Shown: positions 25,764-34,542, counted from the stretch's first letter. The stretch is 61,608 nt of DNA from Nocardiopsis endophytica (GCF_027706725.1 NZ_JAQFWQ010000034.1:1-61608); one strand, 5' to 3'. Numbers and translations are program-made. Notes: a model not told the origin generated them from the sequence alone.

Positions 25764-26918
25764 ATGTCCCTGCTGCCCTCCGGCGCCCCCGCCTCCGCAA
25801 CCGTGCCGCCCGCGCTGGACGGGCATGTCCTGCTCCAGGTCAAGACGCCTGGGCCCGCTCCGCTCGCCGACGTCTCCCCGGTCGACGGAGGACTCGTCTT
25901 CTGCGGGCAGAAGGCCGCCGACAACGCGGCCGAGGCCCTGCGCGGACGGGAGTTCACCGGCCCCGTCCTCATCGACCCGTCCGCCTACGAGAAGCACGTC
26001 GCCACCCCTGAGCGCCCCTTCATCACCGGGCAGGCGTCCCTCCTGGTCGAGGACGAGCTCGAAGAGGAACTGCAACGCCAGCGTGAGCGGAAGGCCACCA
26101 TGGCCCTCACCCCCACGGCCTACCTGAGGGCCGGGGACCGCGCGTCGCTGGAGGCGGTCGCCGAACGCGCCGCGGACCTCCGAGGCGGCGACGTCCTGCT
26201 CACCCTGCCCCTCGACATGGGCTGGCTGCGGGGTTCGCGGCACGACGACCTGATCGCGCTGCTCCTTCAGATCCCGGTGCCCAAGGCACTCATCCTGTGC
26301 GCGCCGCGCGACCCGCTCGCGACCATGGGGGCGGCGCGCAGCCTCAGGGAGATCGTCTCCTCCGTCCCCGGGATCGGCCTGCTCCGCTCCGACATGGCGG
26401 CACTGGACGCGATGGTGCACGGTGCCGGGTTCGCCGCCGTCGGGGACTCCGCGTCCGCGCGCCACGGGCCGGTACCGGGAGGCGGGGGCGCCCCGCGCCC
26501 CAGACGCGACCCGGCCGTCCTCTTCCCGCGCGCGCTGAGCTACCACTACGGCGTAACGCTCGCCACCGCCTTCGAGGGCGCCGCCGAGGTCCCCCGCTGC
26601 CACTGCGGCCCGTGCCGGGAGTGGGGCGCCGAGAACGACACCGCCGACGGCCTGCGCCCGCTCACCGGGTTCACCGACTCCGCCGACAGGGCAGCCGCGC
26701 ACCGGCACAACCACGCCGCCTGGTCGATGATCTGGGGCTACGTCATGGCGGCCCCGGACGAGACCGAGGCCCGAAGGCGCTGGAGCGGATGCTGCGCGCG
26801 CGCCCTGCCCACGCTCTCGGCGGCGAACGCGGTCGCTCGGCGCCCGGACAACCCCCTCAAGGCACCTCCGGCGCTACGGGTCTGGGCGCGGGGCGGGGCC
26901 CGCCCCCGGCGCCGCTGA
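25764..26918 (+). CDS. tRNA-guanine transglycosylase-like protein
   Basis: This 384-aa protein has a tRNA/DNA base-exchange enzyme layout. A barrel-like N-terminus holds GPVLIDPSAYEKH (a candidate position for the first catalytic Asp, residue 71). Near the C-terminus is a zinc site C279-x-C281-xx-C284 followed by a His cluster at 313/315/317 in HRHNHAAW. TGT enzymes use CxCxxC plus a His about 25-30 residues later in an HN context, which fits. DpdA enzymes that put 7-deazaguanines into DNA are distant relatives. No queuosine or dpd partner genes are nearby, so the substrate is unknown. The ATG has AGGAGG. Its 3' end overlaps the convergent next gene by 45 bp. Confidence 0.65.
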   Translation: MSLLPSGAPASATVPPALDGHVLLQVKTPGPAPLADVSPVDGGLVFCGQKAADNAAEALRGREFTGPVLIDPSAYEKHVATPERPFITGQASLLVEDELEEELQRQRERKATMALTPTAYLRAGDRASLEAVAERAADLRGGDVLLTLPLDMGWLRGSRHDDLIALLLQIPVPKALILCAPRDPLATMGAARSLREIVSSVPGIGLLRSDMAALDAMVHGAGFAAVGDSASARHGPVPGGGGAPRPRRDPAVLFPRALSYHYGVTLATAFEGAAEVPRCHCGPCREWGAENDTADGLRPLTGFTDSADRAAAHRHNHAAWSMIWGYVMAAPDETEARRRWSGCCARALPTLSAANAVARRPDNPLKAPPALRVWARGGARPRRR

Positions 26919-27635
26919 CGCCAGGACCCCCGCCTCCTCTGCCCCTGCCAGGACGAGTTCCGCGAACCTCCACGTCACCGCGGTGTGGCGGCGGAGTCCG
27001 GGCGAGGGGGCCACGAGAGGGCGCACGCTGCGCGCGCCGCCGTCCCCACCGCCGTCCCCAGCGGCGCCGTCATCGCACCGCGCCCCCAGGCCGATGCCGT
27101 AGAAGTCGGCCTCACAGGCGGCCACGGTGCCGTCCTTGGGCGGCCGACCGGCCACCGCGACGCGCGCGCTGGTCGGCGGGAAGCGACCGACACGGCGCAG
27201 GGCGGTGCGCCACGTGGGCGCCTCGACCACGACCATCTCCACCCGCAAGGGGACCGCGGCCAGGCGCACGACGTCAGGGCCGTCCCTGCGCAGGGCGGCA
27301 TGGGGGGCCGCGCGCAGGAGGCACCGCTCCCGTTCGGTCAGGGTCCTCTCGGGGACGGGCTCCCCGAGGGGCAGGCCCATCAGGGCCTCCAGCGCGCCCA
27401 TGCGCAGGATCGGGGGCTGCCCCGTCTCGGCACGCCTGCGCACCTCGGCCGGATCGGGCCGGAAGAGCAGCAGCGCGGGCACGCCGAGCACGCGGAGCCG
27501 GGCGTGGTGCACCCGGCCGTGCAGCTCGGTCCCGCCACCGCGGCCATCCTCCTGTGCGCCCACGAGCCGGCGGGCGAAAGCGAGGAGCGGGTCGGCGGGC
27601 ACCTCACGGGTATCGACGTCACCATCTGTCCGCAC
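26874..27635 (-). CDS. Unknown protein, 253 aa
   Basis: I do not recognise this protein. It is Arg/Ala-rich and cytosolic-looking. It includes REVPADPLLAFARRLVG near the N-terminus, a helix rich in charged residues (ERTLTERERCLLRAAPH) and RLAAVPLRVEMVVVEAPTW in the middle. The GTG at 27635 is chosen because the upstream reading is low-complexity Pro/Arg; an upstream extension to 27935 is open. The stop lies inside the last codons of the convergent TGT-like gene. It is probably a lineage-specific gene. Confidence 0.55.
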   Translation of the reverse strand: MRTDGDVDTREVPADPLLAFARRLVGAQEDGRGGGTELHGRVHHARLRVLGVPALLLFRPDPAEVRRRAETGQPPILRMGALEALMGLPLGEPVPERTLTERERCLLRAAPHAALRRDGPDVVRLAAVPLRVEMVVVEAPTWRTALRRVGRFPPTSARVAVAGRPPKDGTVAACEADFYGIGLGARCDDGAAGDGGGDGGARSVRPLVAPSPGLRRHTAVTWRFAELVLAGAEEAGVLASAAPGAGPAPRPDP

Positions 27636-28008
27636 CGGCCCCAGTCTGCCGGATCGGTTCCCCCGCGCGCGGGGATTCCGGCGAGCGCTCCGCACCCTCC
27701 GGTCGATCGCTGGTCGATCGCGGGGGCTGACGCCCCCACCGGGACGGCCCCAGGGGCCGTTCTCCCCGAGGTCGACGCGGTGTCGGGGTGGCCCCTGGGG
27801 CGGGGGCCGCCTAGCATTGCCGAAGGTACGGCCGGAACCGGCCGGGGAGCCGCCGATCGGCAGGCGGCCGCACCGCCCGTTCCGACCGTGACCGGCATCC
27901 GTTCCACCGCGCCGTCGCCCCGCCCGTGTCCCCACGGACGCGGACGGGTTCTACGGCCGCGGTCCCGTGCCGCATCCGGCACCGCGATCCCTGAGGCCCC
28001 GAGAACCC
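27636..28008. other. Divergent intergenic region
   Basis: This 373-bp spacer lies between the unknown minus-strand gene and the nitrilase-family gene. A TAGCAT hexamer near 27812 is a weak -10 candidate for the plus-strand gene. No gene or structured element was recognised. Confidence 0.4.
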
Positions 28009-28863
28009 GTGACGCCCGCTCCCCAGTCCCACCCCGGCACCGGCTGGGACATCGCCGACGGCACCGGCCCCCCCGACGGCACCCCGGAGAACCCCGGCTC
28101 CGCCGTCCGGATCGGGTTCTTCCAGTTCGCCCCCGGGGCGCGCGCCGCCCGGGAGAACATCGCCGCGATCCTGGCCGGCCTGGAGGGGGTCCGGGACGCC
28201 GTCATCGTCCTGCCCGAGTTCTTCCTCGGCGCCTACCGGAGCCCCGGGGAGCACTTGCCCGAGGGCGGGCTGGCCGACCTGCTCCGCCCGCTCACCGCGG
28301 CCGCCGCCGACCGGCGCCTGCGCCTGGTCGGCAGCCTGCCCGTGCGGTGCTCCCGGGGTCGGGTCAACCGGGCGGTCGCCATCGGCCCGGACGGGCCGCG
28401 CGCCGTCCACGACAAGGTGCGGCTGTTCGGGACCGAGTGGGCCGCCCTCACCCCCGGGACCGCCGGGCACCGGGTCGTCGACGTCGCCGGCCTGCCCTGC
28501 ACGGTGCAGATCTGCATGGACATCGCCGACCCGGGGCCGACGCGGGCGGCCGCGGCCGAGGGGGCCGCGGCCGTCCTGAGCCCGTCGGCGGTCTCCGTGG
28601 ACCTGCTGCGCATCCTCCACCGGGCGCGCGCCGTGGAGAACCAGGTGGTCAGCGTCTTCTGCAACCGGCACGGGACCGACCCCGACGGCACCGTCTACCT
28701 GGGCCGCAGCGCGGTCTTCCTCCCCGACGGCACGGACGTCTCGGCCCCGGCCGGCGCCGACGCCCTGGTCCTGCACACCCTGCGGCCCGACCGGCTGCGC
28801 GCCTGGTCCCGGGCGCGCCGCTCCCTCATCGGCGCCCCGCCTATCCCGTCCGGCCGCGCCTGA
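28009..28863 (+). CDS. Carbon-nitrogen hydrolase (nitrilase superfamily)
   Basis: This 284-aa cytosolic amidohydrolase has the Glu-Lys-Cys triad: Glu in VIVLPEFFLGAY, Lys in VHDKVRLFG and Cys in VQICMDIADP. Members hydrolyse or transfer amide and nitrile groups; the substrate is unknown here. The GTG 28009 is selected, as the conserved beta strand IGFFQFAP begins about 37 residues later. The length is at the short end of the family. It converges with, and overlaps by 23 bp, the carbamoyltransferase gene, so the two may contribute to the same small-molecule pathway (inference). Confidence 0.85.
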   Translation: MTPAPQSHPGTGWDIADGTGPPDGTPENPGSAVRIGFFQFAPGARAARENIAAILAGLEGVRDAVIVLPEFFLGAYRSPGEHLPEGGLADLLRPLTAAAADRRLRLVGSLPVRCSRGRVNRAVAIGPDGPRAVHDKVRLFGTEWAALTPGTAGHRVVDVAGLPCTVQICMDIADPGPTRAAAAEGAAAVLSPSAVSVDLLRILHRARAVENQVVSVFCNRHGTDPDGTVYLGRSAVFLPDGTDVSAPAGADALVLHTLRPDRLRAWSRARRSLIGAPPIPSGRA

Positions 28864-30496
28864 CCACCAGGCGGTCGGCCAGGACCAGGGCGTCCAGGTC
28901 CATCGCGAGGAAGGCCCGGCAGGCATCGTCCGGCGTCTCGACGAGCGGCTCGTGCCTGCGGTTGAAGGAGGTGTTGAGCAGCACCGGCACCCCGGTGTGC
29001 GCGGCGAAGCGCCGGAGCAGCAGGTGGCAGCGCTCGTCCTGGTCGCGGCGGACGGTCTGGACCCGGGCGCTGCCGTCGACGTGGGTGACCGCCGGGATCA
29101 GGGCGCGCCGCTCGGGCAGCACCGGGACCGCCAGCTCCATGAACGGGGTGGGCCGGTCCAGGTCGAAGAAGTCCGCGGCCCGCTCCTGGAGCACCATCGG
29201 CGCCGGCGGGCGGAACCATTCGCGCCGCTTCACCGACCCGTTGATGCGGTCGCGCATCCCCGGGCGGCGGGGGTCGGCCAGGATGCTGCGGTGCCCCAGC
29301 GCCCGGGGGCCCAGCTCCGACCGGCCCTGCCACCACCCGAGCACCTGGCCCTCCGCCAGCCGCTCGGCCGCCTCCTCGACCAGGGCGGCCTCGGAGAGCC
29401 GGGTGTGCCGCACGCGGTCGGCGAAGCGGACCAGCGCCTCCCCGACCGCCTCCGGCCCGTAGCGCGGCCCCAGGTAGGCGGTGCGCAGGGCGGTGTCGAC
29501 CGGCAGGCGCCGCCGGTGCACCTCCAGCATGAGCTTGCCCAGGGCTTGGCCGTCGTCGCCCGGCGCGGGGCCCACGAACACCTCCGGGAACGGGCCCTCC
29601 CGGACGATCCGGGCGTTGGCCACGCAGTTGAGCGCGACCCCGCCGGCCAGGCAGAGCCGGTCGCCTCCGACCAGCCGGTGCGCCCGGCGCACCAGGCCGA
29701 GCAGGATCTCCTCCAGCACCGCCTGTCCGGCGTGCGCGATGCGCATCTCGTCCCTGCCGAACCGCCCGACCCCCGCGGGCCGCTCGCGCGCCGCGGCGAA
29801 GGCGTCCCACACCGCCTGCTCGCGCGGGGCGGGCGGGGCCCAGCCGAAGTACCACCGCCCCATCGTGTTGGCGAGCACCGCCCGGGTGAAGCGCGGGTCC
29901 ACCCGGTAGGTGCCGTCCGGGGCGGTCCCGGCCCACTCGCGCACCAGCGCCGTGAAGCGGGACGGCCGCCCGTGGGCGGCCAGCGCCATGATGGTGCCCT
30001 CCTCGTGCAGCCGGCCCGCCCCCGCCAGCGCGCCGACGGCCGTGTAGAAGTGGCCGAGCGAGTCGGCGACGAACTCCCCGCCGGTGGTGGAGAGCCGCTC
30101 CACCGCCTCCAGGCCGTCTGGGCCCGCCCTCCACAGGGAGGTCCCGGTGAGCAGGCCGCCGCAGTCGCCCTGGCCGTCCACCACGAGGACCGCCGCATCC
30201 GGGAAGCCGGAGCCGTAGAAGCCGCTCGCGGCGTGGTAGAGGTGGTGCCCCTCGCGGACCAGTCCGCCGGAGTTGTCCACCGAACGGTCGCCCGGCCCCC
30301 CGAAGAGGCCCCGGTAGGCCGGGAGTGAGCGCAAGTGCCGGTAGGCCACGCGGGAGTCCCAGCAGTGCTTGCGCCGGTCGCCGACGCGCTCGGAGGCCAG
30401 CGCGGTGATCCCCCCGCCGGGCTCCAGCAGGGCCGCTCCCCCGTCGTGCCAGGAGCTGGCGTGGGTGTGCACCAGGACGGGCAGGGCCCGGCCCAC
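28841..30496 (-). CDS. Carbamoyltransferase (NodU/CmcH/TobZ family)
   Basis: This 551-aa enzyme transfers a carbamoyl group from carbamoyl phosphate, via carbamoyl-adenylate, to hydroxyl groups of secondary metabolites. The Kae1-like N-domain shows HDGGAALLEPGG, the metal-site histidines HHLYHAA, VVDGQGD and LAGGVALNCVAN. The YrdC-like C-domain shows WWQGRSELGPRALGHRSIL, HVDGSARVQTV and LLNTSFNRRHEPLVETP. All hallmark motifs are intact. It starts 24 bp after the small upstream gene ends, in the same direction. Substrates of relatives include Nod factors, tobramycin and cephamycin precursors; no antibiotic cluster is visible here. Confidence 0.93.
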   Translation of the reverse strand: MGRALPVLVHTHASSWHDGGAALLEPGGGITALASERVGDRRKHCWDSRVAYRHLRSLPAYRGLFGGPGDRSVDNSGGLVREGHHLYHAASGFYGSGFPDAAVLVVDGQGDCGGLLTGTSLWRAGPDGLEAVERLSTTGGEFVADSLGHFYTAVGALAGAGRLHEEGTIMALAAHGRPSRFTALVREWAGTAPDGTYRVDPRFTRAVLANTMGRWYFGWAPPAPREQAVWDAFAAARERPAGVGRFGRDEMRIAHAGQAVLEEILLGLVRRAHRLVGGDRLCLAGGVALNCVANARIVREGPFPEVFVGPAPGDDGQALGKLMLEVHRRRLPVDTALRTAYLGPRYGPEAVGEALVRFADRVRHTRLSEAALVEEAAERLAEGQVLGWWQGRSELGPRALGHRSILADPRRPGMRDRINGSVKRREWFRPPAPMVLQERAADFFDLDRPTPFMELAVPVLPERRALIPAVTHVDGSARVQTVRRDQDERCHLLLRRFAAHTGVPVLLNTSFNRRHEPLVETPDDACRAFLAMDLDALVLADRLVVRRGRTG

Positions 30497-30519
30497 GGCC
30501 GCCCCCTTCCCACCGCCGC

Positions 30520-30990
30520 TCAGGCGGTGAACCCCAGCGAGGCGACGAAGGTGAATTGCGGCGACTTGTTCTCCAGGCGGACGACGACGAAATCGTCGTA
30601 CAGGCCCGGAGGGACCTCGGTGTCGACGCGCACGCGGACGCTCACCCGTGCCGGGAGCGCGGCACCGGAGAGGTCGACCGGGATATCGACCTTATTGTTG
30701 TCGGCACTCGTCAGCAGAGCGCTCGAAAGAATGGTCTCGGTGAAATGGTTGGGCTGGTCCTCCTCATAGAGGATCACGGTGATCGCGTGCCCCGGATATC
30801 CGCCGAAGGTGGCCACGTCCTGGGTCCTCAGGCGCAGCGTGGTGGTGTCGGGGCCGTTCGGGTCGGTCTTGGCCAGCGTGAGCGGAAGCTCCATTGCGAG
30901 ACCGGAGTAGGCCGCGTCCCCGTAAACGCCCGGTTCATCGCCGAGATGAATCCTCCCCTGCCACACGAGTTCCGCTTGAGAGCTGTGCAT
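30520..30990 (-). CDS. Unknown 156-aa protein co-transcribed with the carbamoyltransferase gene
   Basis: This small protein has no recognised domain. It is predicted mostly beta (LTLAKTDPNGPDTTTLRLRTQ, VSVRVRVDTEVPPGLYDDFV), like a single jelly-roll or immunoglobulin-like domain. There is no signal peptide. Codon use is less GC-biased than its neighbours (ATA/ATT and AAA/GAA appear), suggesting recent acquisition. The ATG follows GAGGAGGGT. It is the first gene of a two-gene unit with the carbamoyltransferase. Confidence 0.7.
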   Translation of the reverse strand: MHSSQAELVWQGRIHLGDEPGVYGDAAYSGLAMELPLTLAKTDPNGPDTTTLRLRTQDVATFGGYPGHAITVILYEEDQPNHFTETILSSALLTSADNNKVDIPVDLSGAALPARVSVRVRVDTEVPPGLYDDFVVVRLENKSPQFTFVASLGFTA

Positions 30991-31278
30991 GGACCCTCCT
31001 CGCCGATTCGCGGAGCCGTATCGTAGCACCGCGTATCCGAAGCGATTCCAGTGCCGTTCTTCCCGGTCGGTTCCTCCTTTTCCGGTCAGAAGGCGGCTCC
31101 GGCACCTTTCGTCGCGTCCCCCTCCGGCGGCGTGCCCCGCACCGGCCCCGGTGGCCGGCCCGCTGACCGGCCCGGTGGCCGGTTCGTGCCACGGGGGCGT
31201 GCGGGAAAGGTCGTCGGGCTGGGGCACCATGGTCGGTGACGTCCCCCATTCCGGTCCCCCCTTCTGGAAGGACGAGCC
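30991..31278. promoter_or_regulatory. Divergent promoter region
   Basis: This 288-bp spacer lies between the small unknown gene (minus) and the VWA fusion gene (plus). It is locally AT-richer near 31000-31090. On the minus strand TACGAT near 31020 is a possible -10 for the 156-aa gene. No gene is seen. Confidence 0.4.
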
Positions 31279-33468
31279 GTGCACGTCTCCGCCCTCCTCG
31301 AGTTCGACGCCGTCCCGCTGGACACCGGCGACGAGGTCGCGGTCCTGCTCGACATCACCGCCCCGGAGCGGAGCGGGGACGAGGAGCGCCCGCCGTCGAC
31401 GCTGCAGGTGGTGCTGGACCGCAGCGGGTCGATGCACTCCGGCGGCCGGCTCGCCGGGGCGGTGCGGGCCCTGACCTCCCTGGTGGACCGGCTCGACCCG
31501 GCGGACCGGTTCGGGGTGGTGGTCTTCTCCGACCAGGCGCAGGCGCTGGTCCCGGCCGGCCCGCTCACCGACAAGGACGCCGTCAAGGAGCGCATCCGCG
31601 CGCTGCGCGCCGGCGGCTCCACCGACCTGTCCAGCGGGCTGATGCGCGGCGTCCAGGAGGCCCGGCGCGCCTCGGGCGACCAGGGGGCGACGCTGCTGCT
31701 CATCTCCGACGGGCACGCCAACCAGGGCGTGACCGACCCGGCCCGGCTGGCCGAGATCGCGCGGACGGCCTACGGGGCCGGGGTCGCCACCACCACCGTC
31801 GGGTACGGGCTGGGCTACGACGAGGCGCTGCTGGGCGCGGTGTCCGACGGCGGGGCGGGCGACGCCCTGTTCGCCGAGGACCCGGACACCGCCGTCGGGC
31901 TGCTGCAGGGCGAGGTCGAGCACCTGCTGGCCAAGACGGCGCAGGCGGCGTCGCTGCGGGTGCGCGTCGGCGCCCACGTGCGGTCGGTCGACCTGCTGGG
32001 CGGGCTCCCGGCGGACCGGCTGCCCGACGGGGACATCGTCGTGGAGCTGGGCGACTTCTACTCGGGCGAGCGCCGCCGCCTGATGCTGCGGCTGGACGTG
32101 GCGGGCATCTCCGATCTGGGCCCCGCGACCGTGGCCACCCTGGAGGTGACCTACGTCGACCCGGCCGAGCTGGACACCTACACGGTGACGATGCCGGTCC
32201 CGGTGAACGTCGTGCCCGGCGGCGAGGCGGCGCAGCGGATCGCCGACCCCGCCGTCAGCACCGAGAAGGCCTACCAGAAGGCGCAGGAGGCCAAGCGGCG
32301 CGCGAGCGAGGCCCTGCGGCGCGGCGACAGGGGCGCGGCCGCCGCCGAACTGGAGAACGCGCGGCAGGAGCTGAACACCCGCATCGGGGACGCCCCCGAG
32401 GACATGGCCCGGCAGGTGGCCGACCAGGTCGCCGAGCTGGACCTGCTGGCCCGGAGCGCGCGCACGGACGACGCGGCGCGCGCCGCCAAGGCGACGTACA
32501 TGAGCGGGTACAGCCAGAGCAGGAAGCGCGGCTCCCGCCAGCAGGCGTACGGGACCGTCCTCCCGTCCCCGCCGGACGTCGCCGCACCCGGCGGAAGGAC
32601 CTCGCGCGGGCGCCTGCGGGCGTCCCTCCTCGGGCTCTCGGTGGGCGACGGTTTCGGGGACTGGCACTTCTCCCCCGCCGTCGCGCGGAACGCCGGGCGG
32701 GAGCTGCCTCCGGCGCCCTGGCGGTGGACCGACGACACCCTTATGGCGTGCTCCGTCGCGGACGTGCTGCTGCGTTCGGGGCGCGTGGACTCCGACGCCC
32801 TGGCGCGGTCGTTCGCCGAGCACTTCGACTCCGGGCGCAAGTACGGGGCGGCCACGCTCGAACTGCTGGAGCGGGTCCGGCAGGGCGAGCACTGGAAGGA
32901 GCTGGCCGAGGCGCAGTTCGGCGGCGGGGGCTCCTGGGGCAACGGGGCGGCGATGCGGGTCGCGCCGCTGGGGGCCTACTTCGCCGGGGACCTCGCGCGC
33001 GCCCGGGACGAGGCGGCGCTGTCGGCCCGGGTGACGCACACCCACGAGGAGGGCGTCGCCGGGGCGGTCGCCGTGGCGGTCGCGGCGTCGGCGGCGGCCG
33101 GCATCCCGGACGCCACCGGGGAGCAGATGTTGGAGGCCTCGATCGAGCAGACGCCGGGGGGCCAGGTGCGCGAGGGGCTGATCCAGGCCAGGAACCTGAT
33201 GCAGGCACCGTCGGACACCGCGGCCCGGACGCTCGGCACGGGGTCCAGGGTGAGCGCGCCGGACACGGTGCCGTTCGCGCTGTGGGCGGCGGCGACCCGG
33301 CTGGACGACTTCGCCGCGACGGTGCGCACCTGTGCGGAGGCCGGGGGCGACCGGGACACGACCTCGGCCATCGCCGGAGGCGTCGCGGCGGCGCGCACGG
33401 GCGCCGAGGGGATCCCCACCGAATGGCGCGCCCGCGTCGAGCCGCTCCCCGAGTGGGTCGGGCGCTGA
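31279..33468 (+). CDS. VWA-ADP-ribosylglycohydrolase fusion protein
   Basis: This 729-aa two-domain protein begins with a von Willebrand factor A domain with an intact MIDAS: DRSGS in VVLDRSGSMHS, Thr in GGSTDLSSG and Asp in LLISDGHANQG. After a beta domain and a helical linker (about residues 310-420), residues about 440-729 form an ADP-ribosylglycohydrolase (DraG) fold: LGLSVGDGFGD, RWTDDTLMACS, GNGAAMRVAPLG and a C-terminal GGDRDTTSAIAGG metal site. DraG enzymes remove ADP-ribose from proteins or nucleic acids. The VWA part likely binds a protein partner through a metal ion. The start is GTG with GAAGGA upstream. No ADP-ribosyltransferase was found nearby. Confidence 0.9.
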   Translation: MHVSALLEFDAVPLDTGDEVAVLLDITAPERSGDEERPPSTLQVVLDRSGSMHSGGRLAGAVRALTSLVDRLDPADRFGVVVFSDQAQALVPAGPLTDKDAVKERIRALRAGGSTDLSSGLMRGVQEARRASGDQGATLLLISDGHANQGVTDPARLAEIARTAYGAGVATTTVGYGLGYDEALLGAVSDGGAGDALFAEDPDTAVGLLQGEVEHLLAKTAQAASLRVRVGAHVRSVDLLGGLPADRLPDGDIVVELGDFYSGERRRLMLRLDVAGISDLGPATVATLEVTYVDPAELDTYTVTMPVPVNVVPGGEAAQRIADPAVSTEKAYQKAQEAKRRASEALRRGDRGAAAAELENARQELNTRIGDAPEDMARQVADQVAELDLLARSARTDDAARAAKATYMSGYSQSRKRGSRQQAYGTVLPSPPDVAAPGGRTSRGRLRASLLGLSVGDGFGDWHFSPAVARNAGRELPPAPWRWTDDTLMACSVADVLLRSGRVDSDALARSFAEHFDSGRKYGAATLELLERVRQGEHWKELAEAQFGGGGSWGNGAAMRVAPLGAYFAGDLARARDEAALSARVTHTHEEGVAGAVAVAVAASAAAGIPDATGEQMLEASIEQTPGGQVREGLIQARNLMQAPSDTAARTLGTGSRVSAPDTVPFALWAAATRLDDFAATVRTCAEAGGDRDTTSAIAGGVAAARTGAEGIPTEWRARVEPLPEWVGR

Positions 33469-33522
33469 CCGGCCCGCCCCCTTCATCTACCCCCCACCAC
33501 GGAAACGGAGCCCGCCATCCCC

Positions 33523-34164
33523 GTGACCGAGTCCTCCATCGCCATCATCGTCGCCGTCCTGGGGATCGCGGGCACGCTCGGGTCGGCCGTGTTCACCCAG
33601 CTGCTCGCGTCCCGGGCGCGCCAGGCGGAGATCGACCGGGAGGAGCGCGCCCGCGCGGCCGAGCACGCGCGCGTGCAGGCCGACGAGGCCCTGGCCACGC
33701 GCCGCGCGTGTTACATCGCCTTCAACGCGGCCGCCCGGCGCTTCCATGCCCAGGTCCGCCACTGCACGCACGCCCTGCGCGGCCAGGAGCGCCCGGACGA
33801 CCCGTGGGCGGCGCTCGACGAGACGCGGACCGCGTTCGCGAACGACTACGCGGAGCTGCAGCTCACGGCGCCCGACCGGGTACTGACGGCCGCCCACGGG
33901 GTCAATTCCCGGCTGAACTGGCTGTACGGGATGGTCCGCCGGTTGAACGACGGCCGCGGGCACGAGGAGGAGTCCGTCGACCGCGCCCAGCGCGAGCTGG
34001 AGGCCCTGTGGGGCGACCTGGACGTCCTCCGCTCCCTGATGCGCCTGGACCTGGGGGTCGCGGCCGACCCGTCCGCAGAGGCCCCTCTGGAATTGCCCCG
34101 CCGCCGCGCATCGGTCACCGCGTCAACGCGATCGCCCGACGGGGAGCTCCCGACCGGCCCCTGA
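33523..34164 (+). CDS. Unknown single-span membrane protein with coiled coil
   Basis: This 213-aa protein starts with one hydrophobic helix (SIAIIVAVLGIAGTLGSAVFT, residues about 5-25). A charged coiled coil follows (ARQAEIDREERARAAEHARV) and then a soluble helical domain. This layout is common for small actinobacterial membrane-anchored proteins next to regulatory genes. GTG 33523 is the only reasonable start. It begins 54 bp after the VWA fusion gene, so it may be co-transcribed. The function is unknown. Confidence 0.7.
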   Translation: MTESSIAIIVAVLGIAGTLGSAVFTQLLASRARQAEIDREERARAAEHARVQADEALATRRACYIAFNAAARRFHAQVRHCTHALRGQERPDDPWAALDETRTAFANDYAELQLTAPDRVLTAAHGVNSRLNWLYGMVRRLNDGRGHEEESVDRAQRELEALWGDLDVLRSLMRLDLGVAADPSAEAPLELPRRRASVTASTRSPDGELPTGP

Positions 34165-34206
34165 AGGGGGCGCCGCATCGGGAAGGGCCCAGACACCTCA
34201 CTCCGA

Positions 34207-34542
34207 TCATTCCGGGGCGGAAGGGCCGACACGAGGAGGGAACCGCTTCTCGTTGATGGCGGTCTTCTCCTTGAGGGCCGCCTCCAGGTCGACGTCGAGG
34301 ACCGTGGCCATGCGCAGGAGGTAGCTCAGGACGTCGGCCATCTCCATCCGGACGGCGTGCGCCTTGTCCGGGTCGTCCATGACGCGGCGGGCCTCGTCCT
34401 GTTCGAGCCATTGGAACTCGGCCGCGAGCTCACCGGCCTCCCCGGCGAGGGCCATGGCGAGGTTCTTGGGCGTATGGAAGCGCCCCCAGTCCCGCCGCTC
34501 GGCGAAGTCGGCGAGGAGGTCCTGCATGGATGAGATGCTCAC
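34207..34542 (-). CDS. MazG-like nucleotide pyrophosphohydrolase
   Basis: This 111-aa all-alpha NTP pyrophosphatase belongs to the MazG/RS21-C6 (dCTPase) group. The metal-binding helices carry the EExxE-type motif: AGEAGELAAEFQWLE and, about 25 residues on, RMEMADVLSYLLRMA. The leading FHTPKNLAMAL is the usual substrate-pocket segment. It should remove non-canonical or excess dNTPs. GTG 34542 is preferred over the internal ATG because AGAAGG lies in front. It sits at the edge of the lower-GC island. Confidence 0.88.
   Translation of the reverse strand: MSISSMQDLLADFAERRDWGRFHTPKNLAMALAGEAGELAAEFQWLEQDEARRVMDDPDKAHAVRMEMADVLSYLLRMATVLDVDLEAALKEKTAINEKRFPPRVGPSAPE

Noticed and set aside
25764-26918. 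Dpd 7-deazaguanine DNA modification cluster
   Set aside because: Only one TGT-like gene is present; none of the other dpd or pre-Q0 genes lies nearby.
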